Shown here one piece after another: positions 27,087 through 36,078 of a stretch of DNA of 64,000 nt. Source of the stretch: Thiodiazotropha sp037384445 (GTDB taxonomy: Bacteria > Pseudomonadota > Gammaproteobacteria > Chromatiales > Chromatiaceae); assembly GCA_037384445.1 (NCBI GenBank), contig JARRNY010000021.1, forward strand, positions 18,829 to 82,828. The letters run 5' to 3'. Each line of letters starts with the position of its first letter. Position 1 is the stretch's first letter. The notes under the pieces were generated by a model. That model was given only the letters and a program-made list of their open reading frames with translations, made no database searches and was not told the origin of the DNA. Position numbers and translations under genes: made by a program.

Positions 27087-27644
27087 ATGGCAGCACCCCT
27101 CATGTCAACCACACCCAACAACTATTTAGTCATCTCCGCACTCGGCAAAGACCGCCCCGGCATCGTCAAATCGCTGTCGAAAAAGATTCTTGATGAGGGC
27201 TGCAACATCACCGACAGCCGCATGACCGTGCTGGGCGGTGAATTTGCCGTACTGATCCTCGCCGAAGGCCATTGGAACACCCTGGCGAAGCTGGAAAACT
27301 CCCTGCCTGAGCTACAGGTCGAGCTGGGATTGACCATCGTCAGCAAACGCACTGAAGGGCGCGCCAAATCGACCAATCAGCTGCCCTACATGGTCGAAGT
27401 GGTCTCCATGGACCATCCGGGCATCGTCAACCAGCTGGCGGAGTTCTTCAGTGAACGCAATATCAATATCGAGGATATGATGACCGCCAGCTACTCTGCC
27501 GCCCATACCGGCACGCCGATGTTTTCGGTGCACATGAGCGTCGGCATCCCGGCCGACATCCATATCGCCGGTCTGCGTGATGAATTCATGGACTATTGCG
27601 ACGCCCTCAACCTCGACGCAGTCATCGAGCCCATCAAGGGATAA
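27087..27644 (+). CDS. gcvR: GcvR-like tandem ACT-domain regulator
   Basis: 185 residues made of two ACT domains (about 8-80 and 95-170): LVISALGKDRPGIVKSLSKK and VVSMDHPGIVNQLAEFF each open one. No DNA-binding motif. In E. coli GcvR binds GcvA and glycine to repress the glycine cleavage operon. The gene order gcvR-bcp opposite dapA-bamC supports orthology, although no gcv gene is in view. The Met at 27102 is an alternative start. Confidence 0.88.
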   Translation: MAAPLMSTTPNNYLVISALGKDRPGIVKSLSKKILDEGCNITDSRMTVLGGEFAVLILAEGHWNTLAKLENSLPELQVELGLTIVSKRTEGRAKSTNQLPYMVEVVSMDHPGIVNQLAEFFSERNINIEDMMTASYSAAHTGTPMFSVHMSVGIPADIHIAGLRDEFMDYCDALNLDAVIEPIKG

Positions 27645-27711
27645 TGCAGCGACAGAAACAGAATCCACGCCCCAAGAGACGACCAACCCACTCAGGAGAC
27701 AGCACGACGCC

Positions 27712-28197
27712 ATGAGCAAGCTCGCGATCGGCAAACCCGTACCCGACATCGAACTCCCCGCCACCGGCGACAAAACCCTCAAACTCTCAGATTTTCGGGG
27801 CAAGCCGGTGGTGCTCTACTTCTACCCAAAGGCGAGCACCCCAGGTTGCACCCAAGAGGGGCTCGACTTCAAAGCGGCGATCGCCAAATTCCGTCGCCAG
27901 TCTGCCGTGATCCTCGGCGCCTCCCGCGACAGCCTCAAGGCGCAGGAGAATTTCAAACTGAAACAGGGATTTCCCTTCGATCTGCTCTCGGACAAAGAAG
28001 AGCAGCTGTGCAAAGCGTTCGACGTGATCAAGATGAAGTCCATGTATGGCAAACAGGTCCGCGGCATCGAGCGCAGCACTTTTCTGATCGATGAAGAGGG
28101 GCTTCTGCACCAGGAGTGGCGCAAGATCAAAGTCAAAGGCCACGCGGAAGAGGTGCTCGAAGCCCTCAAAGCAATGCGCAGTGGTAAGTCCCGCTGA
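27712..28197 (+). CDS. bcp: Thiol peroxidase/peroxiredoxin Bcp (PrxQ)
   Basis: Thiol-dependent peroxidase, 161 residues from the ATG at 27712, which has an AGGAGA ribosome site. Peroxidatic Cys lies in YPKASTPGCTQE (about 45). In many Bcp proteins a resolving Cys follows five residues later; here that position is Leu. Another Cys occurs in EQLCKAFD (about 102). It could therefore be a 1-Cys type or use the distant Cys. It follows gcvR by 67 bases. Confidence 0.93.
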   Translation: MSKLAIGKPVPDIELPATGDKTLKLSDFRGKPVVLYFYPKASTPGCTQEGLDFKAAIAKFRRQSAVILGASRDSLKAQENFKLKQGFPFDLLSDKEEQLCKAFDVIKMKSMYGKQVRGIERSTFLIDEEGLLHQEWRKIKVKGHAEEVLEALKAMRSGKSR

Positions 28198-28266
28198 TCA
28201 GCCGTATCACCAGTCCCGAGCGCCGATTCCACACGAGCTTGCAGAGCCCGGCCGGATGGTGCTCTG

Positions 28267-29718
28267 ATGTCAGTCAATCACGATTCATCCACGCCCCAGA
28301 GATCAAGCATGCCTGAGAACCCCCAGGAGAGACCCAGACTCTACGTCCTCGACACCAACGTGCTGATGCACGATCCGACCGCCCTGTTCCGCTTTAAGGA
28401 GCACGACATCTTCCTGCCCATGGTCGTCTTGGAAGAACTCGACAAGGGCAAAAAAGGCATGTCGGAAGTTGCCCGCAATGCACGCCAGACCAGTCGTTTT
28501 CTGGATGACCTGATGAGCAGCATACCGCAGCACGCCATCAGCCAGGGCATCCCGCTCGACACGCTGAAGCTCAATGGTTCCGTAGAGGTGCTCACCGGTC
28601 ATCTCTTCTTCCAGACCAAGCCGGTGGCCACAGAGCTGCCGGCAGCCCTGCCCGGCAACACCCCTGACAACAACATCCTGGGCGCCGCTCTCAGTCTGCA
28701 GACAGACTTCCCGGACAAGCGCATCATTCTGGTCTCCAAGGACATCAACCTGCGCATCAAAGCCTCGGTGCTCGGCATCCGCGCGGAAGACTATTCCAAC
28801 GACCAGGTGCTGGAGGACGTCAATCTTCTCTACAGTGGCTTCGCCAAACTGCCGGACGACTTCTGGGAGCAGCACACCAAAGAGTTGGAATCCTGGCAGG
28901 AGGAGGGACACACCTTCTATCGGGTCTCCGGCCCCGATACCGAGAATTGGTACCCGAGCGAGTGCCTCTACCTCTCCGGCGGCGAAGGCCTTCAGGCCAT
29001 AGTGCGGGAGAAAACGGACACAGGCGCTATCATCGAACTGGCGGAAGATTACACCAACCCCAAACACGCCGTGTGGGGCATCACGGCACGCAATCAGGAG
29101 CAGAACTTCGCCCTCAATATGCTGCTCGATCCGGAGCTCGATTTCGTCTCCCTGCTCGGCACTGCCGGCACGGGTAAGACCTTACTCGCCCTGGCGGCTG
29201 GCTTGGTGCAGACGCTGGATCTTAACCTCTACCGTGAAATCATTATGACCCGGGTGACCGTACCGGTGGGCGAGGACATCGGATTCCTGCCCGGCACCGA
29301 AGAGGAGAAGATGACCCCTTGGATGGGTGCGCTGATGGACAACCTGGAGGTGCTGACCCAGACCGAAGGCGGCGAATGGGGACGCGCCGCCACGGAAGAC
29401 CTGCTACGCAGCCGCATCCGCATCCATTCGCTGAACTTTATGCGCGGTCGCACCTTCCTCAACAAATATATCATTCTCGACGAGGCGCAGAACCTGACGC
29501 CGAAACAGATGAAGACACTGATCACCCGTGCCGGCCCTGGCACCAAGATCGTATGCCTGGGTAATGTGGCCCAGATCGACACGCCCTATCTCACCGAGAC
29601 CACCTCCGGCCTCACCTTTGTCGTGGACCGCTTCAAGGACTGGCCTCACAGCGGCCATATCACCCTGCAACGCGGCGAACGCTCACGCCTGGCCGACTAT
29701 GCATCCGAGCATCTGTAA
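28267..29718 (+). CDS. PIN-PhoH family ATPase/ribonuclease
   Basis: 483 residues. An N-terminal PIN ribonuclease domain (about 18-160) shows LYVLDTNVLMHDP, a VVLEELDKGKKG acidic site and VSKDINLRIKA. The C-terminal PhoH ATPase domain (about 265-480) has Walker A GTAGTGKT and Walker B YIILDEAQN. Proteins with this layout (PhoH2/YlaK type) unwind and cleave RNA. The start may be 28309, a Met with a better-spaced GAGA. It probably follows bcp in one transcript (69-base gap). Confidence 0.92.
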   Translation: MSVNHDSSTPQRSSMPENPQERPRLYVLDTNVLMHDPTALFRFKEHDIFLPMVVLEELDKGKKGMSEVARNARQTSRFLDDLMSSIPQHAISQGIPLDTLKLNGSVEVLTGHLFFQTKPVATELPAALPGNTPDNNILGAALSLQTDFPDKRIILVSKDINLRIKASVLGIRAEDYSNDQVLEDVNLLYSGFAKLPDDFWEQHTKELESWQEEGHTFYRVSGPDTENWYPSECLYLSGGEGLQAIVREKTDTGAIIELAEDYTNPKHAVWGITARNQEQNFALNMLLDPELDFVSLLGTAGTGKTLLALAAGLVQTLDLNLYREIIMTRVTVPVGEDIGFLPGTEEEKMTPWMGALMDNLEVLTQTEGGEWGRAATEDLLRSRIRIHSLNFMRGRTFLNKYIILDEAQNLTPKQMKTLITRAGPGTKIVCLGNVAQIDTPYLTETTSGLTFVVDRFKDWPHSGHITLQRGERSRLADYASEHL

Positions 29719-30161
29719 TGGTTTTTCAACGAGGAAGGCAGCGACACTTGGCAACAGGTTACCGAAAACAGCAACCCAATAAATTCTGATCGACTGCGGA
29801 CTCTGTTCCAGGCTAAGCGGAACAGGTGAGGGAGTTGCCTGACACGTATTACGAAACTGTCATCGCACAAGCCCTAGCCTGAATATTTCACCAGACCGCC
29901 TGGAGACGCGAATAACAAACTGTTTTTATTTAAAACTAATGGGAAGTTGGCAAAGTCCAAAGTGTTACCGACCTTCGCTGAACACGCCCTCGCACCGATC
30001 TCGGCACGATCTTCGCGTTCCCGGGTGAAACAGTCAGACCAGACCACCCTTGTTACCACGAGTGTGGTTTTTCAGGTTCTAAATAGCGAGGAGATAAAGC
30101 GGTATCCGTTGACGGTCCCAGAGAGGTGATAGAGGGATGCCAACAACATCAGGGGAGTACG
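29719..30161. other. Gap after phoH, no gene seen
   Basis: 443 bases between the convergent ends of the PhoH and hybrid-kinase genes. Only short chance frames are present, composition is near that of neighbours with an AT-rich patch around 29905-29960. No tRNA, terminator with a clear T run, or repeat recognised. Confidence 0.5.
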
Positions 30162-33056
30162 TCAGAATCTGCCGGTTTCAACGATCTGCCGCAGCTCGCC
30201 CACACTTTTGCGGAAAACTTCGGCGGCCCGATTGTAGCAATTGACCAGATCGGCGGTATCGTTCTGGCGCCCTTTGAATTCAAGCTCTTTTGCCAGCGCA
30301 GAGAGTTCCAGGGCTCCCACGTTGGCGCTGCTCGATTTCAATGGATGAGCCGATTTGACCAAGGCATCCATATCACGATCCTGCACGGCCTCTCGCACGC
30401 CGTGCATCAGGTTAGGGGCGCTCTTCAGGTAGCTCTGAATCACCGAGACAAAATCCTCTTCCATGATCTCGTACAACTCGCCGAGTACCGTTCGGTCAAT
30501 CACTCCCGGTGAACTCATCGTCGCCATTCCCATATGTTGTGCTGTTTCATTCTTCACCTCCGTGGAGCTAGAACCGGCAAGGTCCGCCTCCGTCGACATA
30601 ACAATATGTTCAGTTCCCGCACTGGCCAGTATCATTTGCTCGTTGTACTGCGCGCCCAGCACATCTTCCATCGGCAACCACTGGCGCAGCATATTCTCCA
30701 GCTGTGACGGCTTGACCGGCTTCGATAGATAGTCATCCATACCCACCGCCAAGCAACGCTCTTTGTCGCCCGACATCGCGTTTGCCGTCATAGCGATAAC
30801 CGGCATCCGCATCAGTCCCTGATGAGCCTCTCGCTCACGAATCGCCTCAGTCGTCTCATAGCCGTCCATGCGTGGCATCTGGCAATCCATGAGCACCACG
30901 TCGAACGGCTCACTGCGCAACGCCTCCATCGCTTCGACACCGTCATTGGCGGTTACCGGCGACAAACCGGCTTTTTCCAGCATCTTCTTGACCACCGCCT
31001 GATTCACGGGGTTATCTTCAACCACCAACACCCGTCCGGCCAGTTTGGTGTGGCTGGCAGGACTCGCTTTTTCGCCATCGTCCTGTTCCGTTGGCTGAGA
31101 TGCGAAAGCGTTGAAAGTTTCAGACTCAGGGCGGACCTGTTTGTCCAGCCAGTTGAGATGGTCATCAGGCAATCGTGGTACCGGCTCGTCGCCCGGCTCA
31201 AGTTGCGAAATGTAACTCTGTTCGACATCCAACAGGCGCTCGAGGCGCTGCTTGACCTCTTTGCGCTTGACCTCGCCAAGCATACACTCCACCCCCAAGC
31301 TCTGCAGTGACTCGGCCTCGTTCTCCGATGCATTCATCACCAACACATGGACCTCTCGCATGTGGGGAATCTCCCGGGCTGTACCGATGACCTGGAAGAG
31401 TCCAGAGGAGTGCAGAGTAGCGTCGATGAGGATGACCTCATAGCGCCAGCTGGGACCCAGATTGGCTGAAGTCTTTATCTTGTTGAGCGCGTCATATTGA
31501 TCATCGGCAAATTCCAGCAACATGCCGTCGTTGCGCAACATGGCAGCCAAGCCACGAACCTCGCCATCTGTCTCAGAGGCCAGGACCAGAGTGCGGATAT
31601 TATGCAGATTACGACGTCTGGAGGGCATATCCTGCAGCGACTTGCGCATCGGCAGAATGAACCAGAAAAATGAGCCCTGACCGGGCTGGGACTTGACCCC
31701 GATACGCCCGCCCATAAGTTCGGTCAGCCGCTTGCAGATCGCCAACCCAAGGCCGGTTCCGCCATGCTTGCGGGTGGTTGATGCATCGGCCTGTGAAAAG
31801 GGTTGGAACAAGCGGCTCACCTGCTCTTCCGACATACCAGCGCCGGTATCACGAACAGCGAAGAGCAGATCCACCTCAGTTCGCGTTGACTGCCGGCAGG
31901 AGAGCTCGACGCAGACCTCGCCATGTTCGGTGAACTTCACCGCGTTACTCACCAGATTGGTGAGAATCTGCCGCAGACGGATTGGATCACCTCGAACATT
32001 CTTGGGCACATTACTGGCAATTTGACACCTCAGCTTCAGCCCACGGCGATCGGCTGCGTTCTTCATCAATGAAGTCACCTGCTCAATGATATTTTGCAGA
32101 TTGACTTCGATGAACTCCAGATCCAGCTTGCCGGCTTCGATCTTGGAGAAATCGAGAATATCGTTGATGATGCTGAGCAGGATCTGCGAAGAGTTGAGTG
32201 CAGTGGTAACGAACTGGCGCTGCTCGTCATCGAGATGGGTCTCCCGCAGCATCTCAAGAATCGGCAGAATACCGTTCAAGGGTGTGCGAATCTCATGGCT
32301 CATCGTAGCCAGGAATTCCGACTTCGCCATGTTTGCGCTCTCAGCCGCCTCCTTGGCGAGATAAAGCTCCTGTTCGACAGTCTGTCGCTGGTCGTTCTCT
32401 TCGAGCAGGCGATTGCGCAACTCGCTGAGTTCGTTTTCCGCCGCTACCATGCGTTCATGCAACAAGGAGCGATTGGCCGACATCAACAGGTACCCCTGCT
32501 GGTAGAAGGTCATCCAGGCGGCAAGTATGAGCAAGGCCAAAGAGTAGGCCATGATCGCGATCAGCACATCCTCAGAGAGTGGAGTCCCGTTACTTGCCAG
32601 GTTGTAGATCAGCAGACCGGAAGCCGCCAGCACAAAGATGAAACTGAAGAAGGTATCCACCGTCAGTAACATCGCAGTCAACAGAAACACCGTGCCGATG
32701 AGTACCACATCCAGAGTCAGGTGCGGTGAGATGGCATCACGTTGTAACTCATAGATCAGTGCGCCGGCCCAAAGCGCGCCCAACAGCAGCACACCGGGGA
32801 GAAAGGCATATCGCCACGCCTGAAGACGCACCAGCGAGATGTTGCGAACGACGATAGTGAGAATGGTCTGCGCCAGCAGAACGAAGGCAAGCAAACCACC
32901 CCAGAACAGCCCCTCGGGTTCGTCCCAAGCCTCGTTGACGTAGAAGAACAGAAGCCCAGCAAACAGATTCGCAATAATCAGCGTTACGCCGTTCGAATAG
33001 AGCAGGCGTATCCGCTCCTCTTTCACTTTCAGGGCTTCATTACGCGCTTCGGTCAT
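30162..33056 (-). CDS. Hybrid sensor histidine kinase with receiver and Hpt domains
   Basis: 964 residues. About six or seven hydrophobic helices fill residues 20-200 with no large periplasmic domain, so the signal is probably sensed in the membrane or cytoplasm. After a coiled coil (about 200-235) comes the kinase core: phospho-His254 in SHEIRTP, N-box NLVSNAVKFT, G-boxes DTGAG and GGTGLGLAI. Then a degenerate receiver-like region (about 490-610), a full receiver domain (Asp near 723 in VLMDCQMPRMDG) and an Hpt domain (His904 in SAHPLKSSS). The layout resembles BarA. No partner regulator is adjacent; the downstream target is unknown. Confidence 0.93.
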   Translation of the reverse strand: MTEARNEALKVKEERIRLLYSNGVTLIIANLFAGLLFFYVNEAWDEPEGLFWGGLLAFVLLAQTILTIVVRNISLVRLQAWRYAFLPGVLLLGALWAGALIYELQRDAISPHLTLDVVLIGTVFLLTAMLLTVDTFFSFIFVLAASGLLIYNLASNGTPLSEDVLIAIMAYSLALLILAAWMTFYQQGYLLMSANRSLLHERMVAAENELSELRNRLLEENDQRQTVEQELYLAKEAAESANMAKSEFLATMSHEIRTPLNGILPILEMLRETHLDDEQRQFVTTALNSSQILLSIINDILDFSKIEAGKLDLEFIEVNLQNIIEQVTSLMKNAADRRGLKLRCQIASNVPKNVRGDPIRLRQILTNLVSNAVKFTEHGEVCVELSCRQSTRTEVDLLFAVRDTGAGMSEEQVSRLFQPFSQADASTTRKHGGTGLGLAICKRLTELMGGRIGVKSQPGQGSFFWFILPMRKSLQDMPSRRRNLHNIRTLVLASETDGEVRGLAAMLRNDGMLLEFADDQYDALNKIKTSANLGPSWRYEVILIDATLHSSGLFQVIGTAREIPHMREVHVLVMNASENEAESLQSLGVECMLGEVKRKEVKQRLERLLDVEQSYISQLEPGDEPVPRLPDDHLNWLDKQVRPESETFNAFASQPTEQDDGEKASPASHTKLAGRVLVVEDNPVNQAVVKKMLEKAGLSPVTANDGVEAMEALRSEPFDVVLMDCQMPRMDGYETTEAIREREAHQGLMRMPVIAMTANAMSGDKERCLAVGMDDYLSKPVKPSQLENMLRQWLPMEDVLGAQYNEQMILASAGTEHIVMSTEADLAGSSSTEVKNETAQHMGMATMSSPGVIDRTVLGELYEIMEEDFVSVIQSYLKSAPNLMHGVREAVQDRDMDALVKSAHPLKSSSANVGALELSALAKELEFKGRQNDTADLVNCYNRAAEVFRKSVGELRQIVETGRF

Positions 33057-33252
33057 GTGAACTTCTTTCGGGCCTCGCCAATCGGCTTGCTCTATTGATG
33101 TAAATTAGCATATCGTTAAGGGGGTGTGCCGAAGATGCTCTACGCCGACAGACCCGTTGTCGCCTGGCTACCCCATTCAATCCAAGCATGCCATCATAAC
33201 CCGACAAGCAAGCTATGACACCTGACATTCCCGGTCGCTGACAGCCAAGATC

Positions 33253-33942
33253 TTGATTTCAGATAGCCACCAAATCGAATCATTGATTCAGCAGTTTCAC
33301 TTTTTGCAGCTTGCTGACAACCGCTTTCGTGACAGCTTCTTTCAGCAGGCGATCTCCACCCGCGTGGCGATCGGTAGCCCAATCTGCGATCAGGGTATGC
33401 AGTGCCAACATCTGGCACTGGTCATTTCGGGCGTCGCCCGAATCTACAAACTGGGCGAGAACGGACGCGAGATCACCCTCTACCGCATCGGCCCGGGAGA
33501 GAGTTGCATCCTGACCGCCTCCTGCATTGTCAGCGCCTCCCCTTTCCCCGCATTCGCCATCTGTGAGGAAAAGATTGAAGCCCTCGTGATCGATTCGGCC
33601 ACAGTCAAGCAGTGGACGGATGAATACCCAGCCTGGCGAAACTACCTCTTCAGCCTGATCAGTGGGCGGCTGGGAGACGTCATCAGTGTCATCGAAGAGA
33701 TCGCCTTCCGCCGGGTCGATCGGCGTCTGGCCGACTATTTACTACAGCGTGGCAGTGACGACAATCAGCAACACATCAAAATCACCCATCAGGCCATCGC
33801 CTCCGACCTGGGTACATCGCGCGAGGTGGTCAGCCGTATCCTCAAGGATTTCGAACATCAGGGACTGATAAGCGTATCAAGGGGCCAGTTGCAAATCACC
33901 GACATCACCGGCCTGTCGAACAAAACCCTGGATCACTATTAA
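33253..33942 (+). CDS. Cys-rich Crp/Fnr-family regulator
   Basis: 229 residues from a TTG start. The cyclic-nucleotide-like barrel spans about 15-125, the helix-turn-helix about 165-215 (THQAIASDLGTSREVVSRIL). There is no FNR-type N-terminal Cys cluster, but five Cys lie in the barrel at 45, 51, 85, 91 and 104, including the pair in ESCILTASC. Such clustered Cys could sense thiol redox state, sulfane sulfur or a cluster. The next gene on the strand, 338 bases on, encodes a DUF2892 membrane protein and is a candidate target. Confidence 0.85.
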   Translation: MISDSHQIESLIQQFHFLQLADNRFRDSFFQQAISTRVAIGSPICDQGMQCQHLALVISGVARIYKLGENGREITLYRIGPGESCILTASCIVSASPFPAFAICEEKIEALVIDSATVKQWTDEYPAWRNYLFSLISGRLGDVISVIEEIAFRRVDRRLADYLLQRGSDDNQQHIKITHQAIASDLGTSREVVSRILKDFEHQGLISVSRGQLQITDITGLSNKTLDHY

Positions 33943-33994
33943 ACCCGTCACCGAGTCCGCCCTGGCTGTCAGCGTACCTGAAGCCACCAACCTA

Positions 33995-34008
33995 TTGATT
34001 CAAATAAA
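33995..34008. promoter_or_regulatory. FNR-type site match in the gap before the DUF2892 gene
   Basis: TTGAT-N4-ATAAA matches the FNR/Crp-like consensus TTGAT-N4-ATCAA at nine of ten positions. It lies in the 338-base gap (33943-34280) but about 270 bases before the DUF2892 start codon, which is far for direct activation. The rest of the gap holds no gene that I recognise. Confidence 0.3.
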
Positions 34009-34280
34009 ATCATGGCGTTATGCCCCTGTTATTGATCAGGTTACCAAAAACTAGCGCCAGCCGTGCTACAGCGGTATCGGTATTGCCTTCTGGCTGGTCA
34101 GTAAACATTGACAAAACAGCATGCTTTTTAGTGCTGCTTGGCTAAGAATTCATAGTCCTCTGTGACAAAGTCACATACATTCCAGGGTGGGCCGACTATG
34201 ATGTGCCCCATGAGTCTTTCTTTCGACTGATGAAGATAGAGAGCTTGAAATCCTACTCCAAACCCATTGAGGAGCTATCC

Positions 34281-34469
34281 ATGAAACTGAATGTCGGCGG
34301 TATCGACCGAATCCTGCGCATCGTTGTTGGCGCTGCATTGCTGGTATGGGGCTTCGTACTGAGCCCAGCGCCCGTCTACTGGGCTGCAATCGGTGCTGTT
34401 CCCCTGTTAACCGGTCTGATTGGCTGGTGCCCTGCCTATCTTCTGATCGGCTTCAGCAGCAAGAAATAG
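34281..34469 (+). CDS. Small DUF2892 (YgaP C-terminal-like) membrane protein
   Basis: 62 residues from the ATG at 34281, which has a GAGGAG ribosome site. It opens MKLNVGGIDRILRIVVGAAL, the standard DUF2892 start, has two hydrophobic helices (about 14-30 and 33-55) and the conserved GWCPAYLLIG end. The same domain forms the membrane part of E. coli YgaP, where it is fused to a rhodanese. Often found near sulfur genes; role unknown. Confidence 0.9.
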   Translation: MKLNVGGIDRILRIVVGAALLVWGFVLSPAPVYWAAIGAVPLLTGLIGWCPAYLLIGFSSKK

Positions 34470-34503
34470 ATCCGTATCCGGGGGGGCCGTTCAGACGGCC
34501 TCC

Positions 34504-35571
34504 TCAGTCGGGCGACGGCGCCGCTTCACTACTACTCGGCCAAGCTTCAAGCACCGCCTGCACCAACGTTGCTAAAGGAATGGCAAAAAACACCCCCCAA
34601 AATCCCCAGATTCCGCCAAAAACCAGAATAGCCACGATAATCGCCACCGGATGGAGATCCACCACTTCCGAGAAGAGCAGCGGCACCAGGACATTGCCAT
34701 CGAGCGCCTGAACCACAAAGTAAGACACGGCCAACCAGGCGAAGTCCGAACTCCAACCCCACTGAAACCAGGCGACGAAAAGCACCGGTAAGGTAACCAC
34801 AGCCGCACCGATATAGGGAATGATAACGGAAAGCCCCACCATCACCGCCAATAGCAGCGCATAGTTGAGCCCAAGCAGGGTAAAGGTCACCAGGCTGGCG
34901 GACCAGACGATGATGATCTCCCAAAATTTACCGCGCACGTAGTTGGCAATCTGCCTGTCCACATCCTTCCAGACCGTACCCGCGAATCTGCGGTGTCGTG
35001 GCAGGTGCTGCACCATCCAGTCGATGATCAGCTGCTTGTCCTTAAGGAAGAAAAATACCAGCAACGGCATCAGAATCAGGTAGACAATCAGTGTGATGAC
35101 GCCAACCACGGAGGCCAGTGACCAGGAGACGGCCTGCTGCCCGAAGGAGGCGATCTCATTGCGGATCTGTTGTATCAACTGATCCACCTGGGTCTGTGGT
35201 ATCAGATCGGGATAGCGCTCAGGCAGTGTCATCAGCGCCTTCTGCCCCATCGAGATCATGGCCGGCAGCTGCTGCACAAACTCAGTGATCTGGCGCGAGA
35301 GCAGTGGCAGCAGACCAAGCAGCACCAACGCGACAAAGAGCATGAAGAGAATGAATACGATGATGACGGAAAATAGCCGGGGCAATGACCTGCGCTCCAG
35401 AATGGCGACCACCCCTTCCAGAAGATACGCGATGACGATGCTGGCCAACACCGGCGCCAGCATGTCTCCCATGGTGATAACCACACCGAAGAAAAAGAGC
35501 AGAAAGAGCGTCAGAAAGACGATCTGTGGATCGGAAAAATAGCGTTTGAACCACTCAGCAATGACCTGCAT
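34504..35571 (-). CDS. AI-2E family transporter (PerM-like)
   Basis: 355-residue membrane protein with seven or eight hydrophobic segments, opening IVFLTLFLLFFFGVVITMG and ending with a pair of helices before FGGIWGFWGVFFAIPLATLV, the family hallmark. Members export small molecules or ions (AI-2 in TqsA, others Na+/H+). Last gene of a three-gene leftward set with the 137-residue hypothetical and the LysR regulator; gaps are 30 and 63 bases. Confidence 0.93.
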   Translation of the reverse strand: MQVIAEWFKRYFSDPQIVFLTLFLLFFFGVVITMGDMLAPVLASIVIAYLLEGVVAILERRSLPRLFSVIIVFILFMLFVALVLLGLLPLLSRQITEFVQQLPAMISMGQKALMTLPERYPDLIPQTQVDQLIQQIRNEIASFGQQAVSWSLASVVGVITLIVYLILMPLLVFFFLKDKQLIIDWMVQHLPRHRRFAGTVWKDVDRQIANYVRGKFWEIIIVWSASLVTFTLLGLNYALLLAVMVGLSVIIPYIGAAVVTLPVLFVAWFQWGWSSDFAWLAVSYFVVQALDGNVLVPLLFSEVVDLHPVAIIVAILVFGGIWGFWGVFFAIPLATLVQAVLEAWPSSSEAAPSPD

Positions 35572-35601
35572 CAGTGACTCCCTACCCAGGCCCTGCCGAG
35601 T

Positions 35602-36015
35602 TCATTCATCTTCAAATTGTTGCAGATAGCGCTCATAGTGTTCGCTGAAGATAACTTCCAGCTCGTCGATGACAGAAACAGCCTCTCTACCCTGTAGCAC
35701 ATGTGACATCATCAGCGAAGAGGTCTGGTCAAGCAACTGCTCCCGCTCCAGCATGTAATAAGTCGTGGAGAGTCGCTTGATTGCCTTCACCACCGACTCC
35801 TTGGGCGGACGCTCGATAGGCTTGGGGTGATGAGGGGTGATCGCTTCCGACTGATCCGCATCGGCGATGCTCTCTCGGCCCTTAAGGAATTCCGCGAAGG
35901 CCAGAAGCATCTCACGCCCCGGCCCATCCAGCGCATCAAAGAGTGAGAGCAAACGACGTTGCTCAGGTTTCAGGTTCTGCTGTTTGGGCACGAACTGCAC
36001 AGTCGTTGACTCCAA
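35602..36015 (-). CDS. Conserved hypothetical cytoplasmic protein
   Basis: 137 residues, no signal or membrane segment. It is helical, acidic at the C-terminus (EVIFSEHYERYLQQFEDE) and has a Pro-rich linker (about 60-72). LLSLFDALDGPGREMLLAFAEFL near 23-44 could form an amphipathic helix pair. No known domain recognised. Lies between a LysR regulator and an AI-2E exporter on the same strand. Confidence 0.7.
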   Translation of the reverse strand: MESTTVQFVPKQQNLKPEQRRLLSLFDALDGPGREMLLAFAEFLKGRESIADADQSEAITPHHPKPIERPPKESVVKAIKRLSTTYYMLEREQLLDQTSSLMMSHVLQGREAVSVIDELEVIFSEHYERYLQQFEDE

Positions 36016-36078
36016 TAAGGATACGTGTCAATCGAACAGGTAACTGGGGAGGCGGCAAAACAGAGGGCCAGCCTCCGC

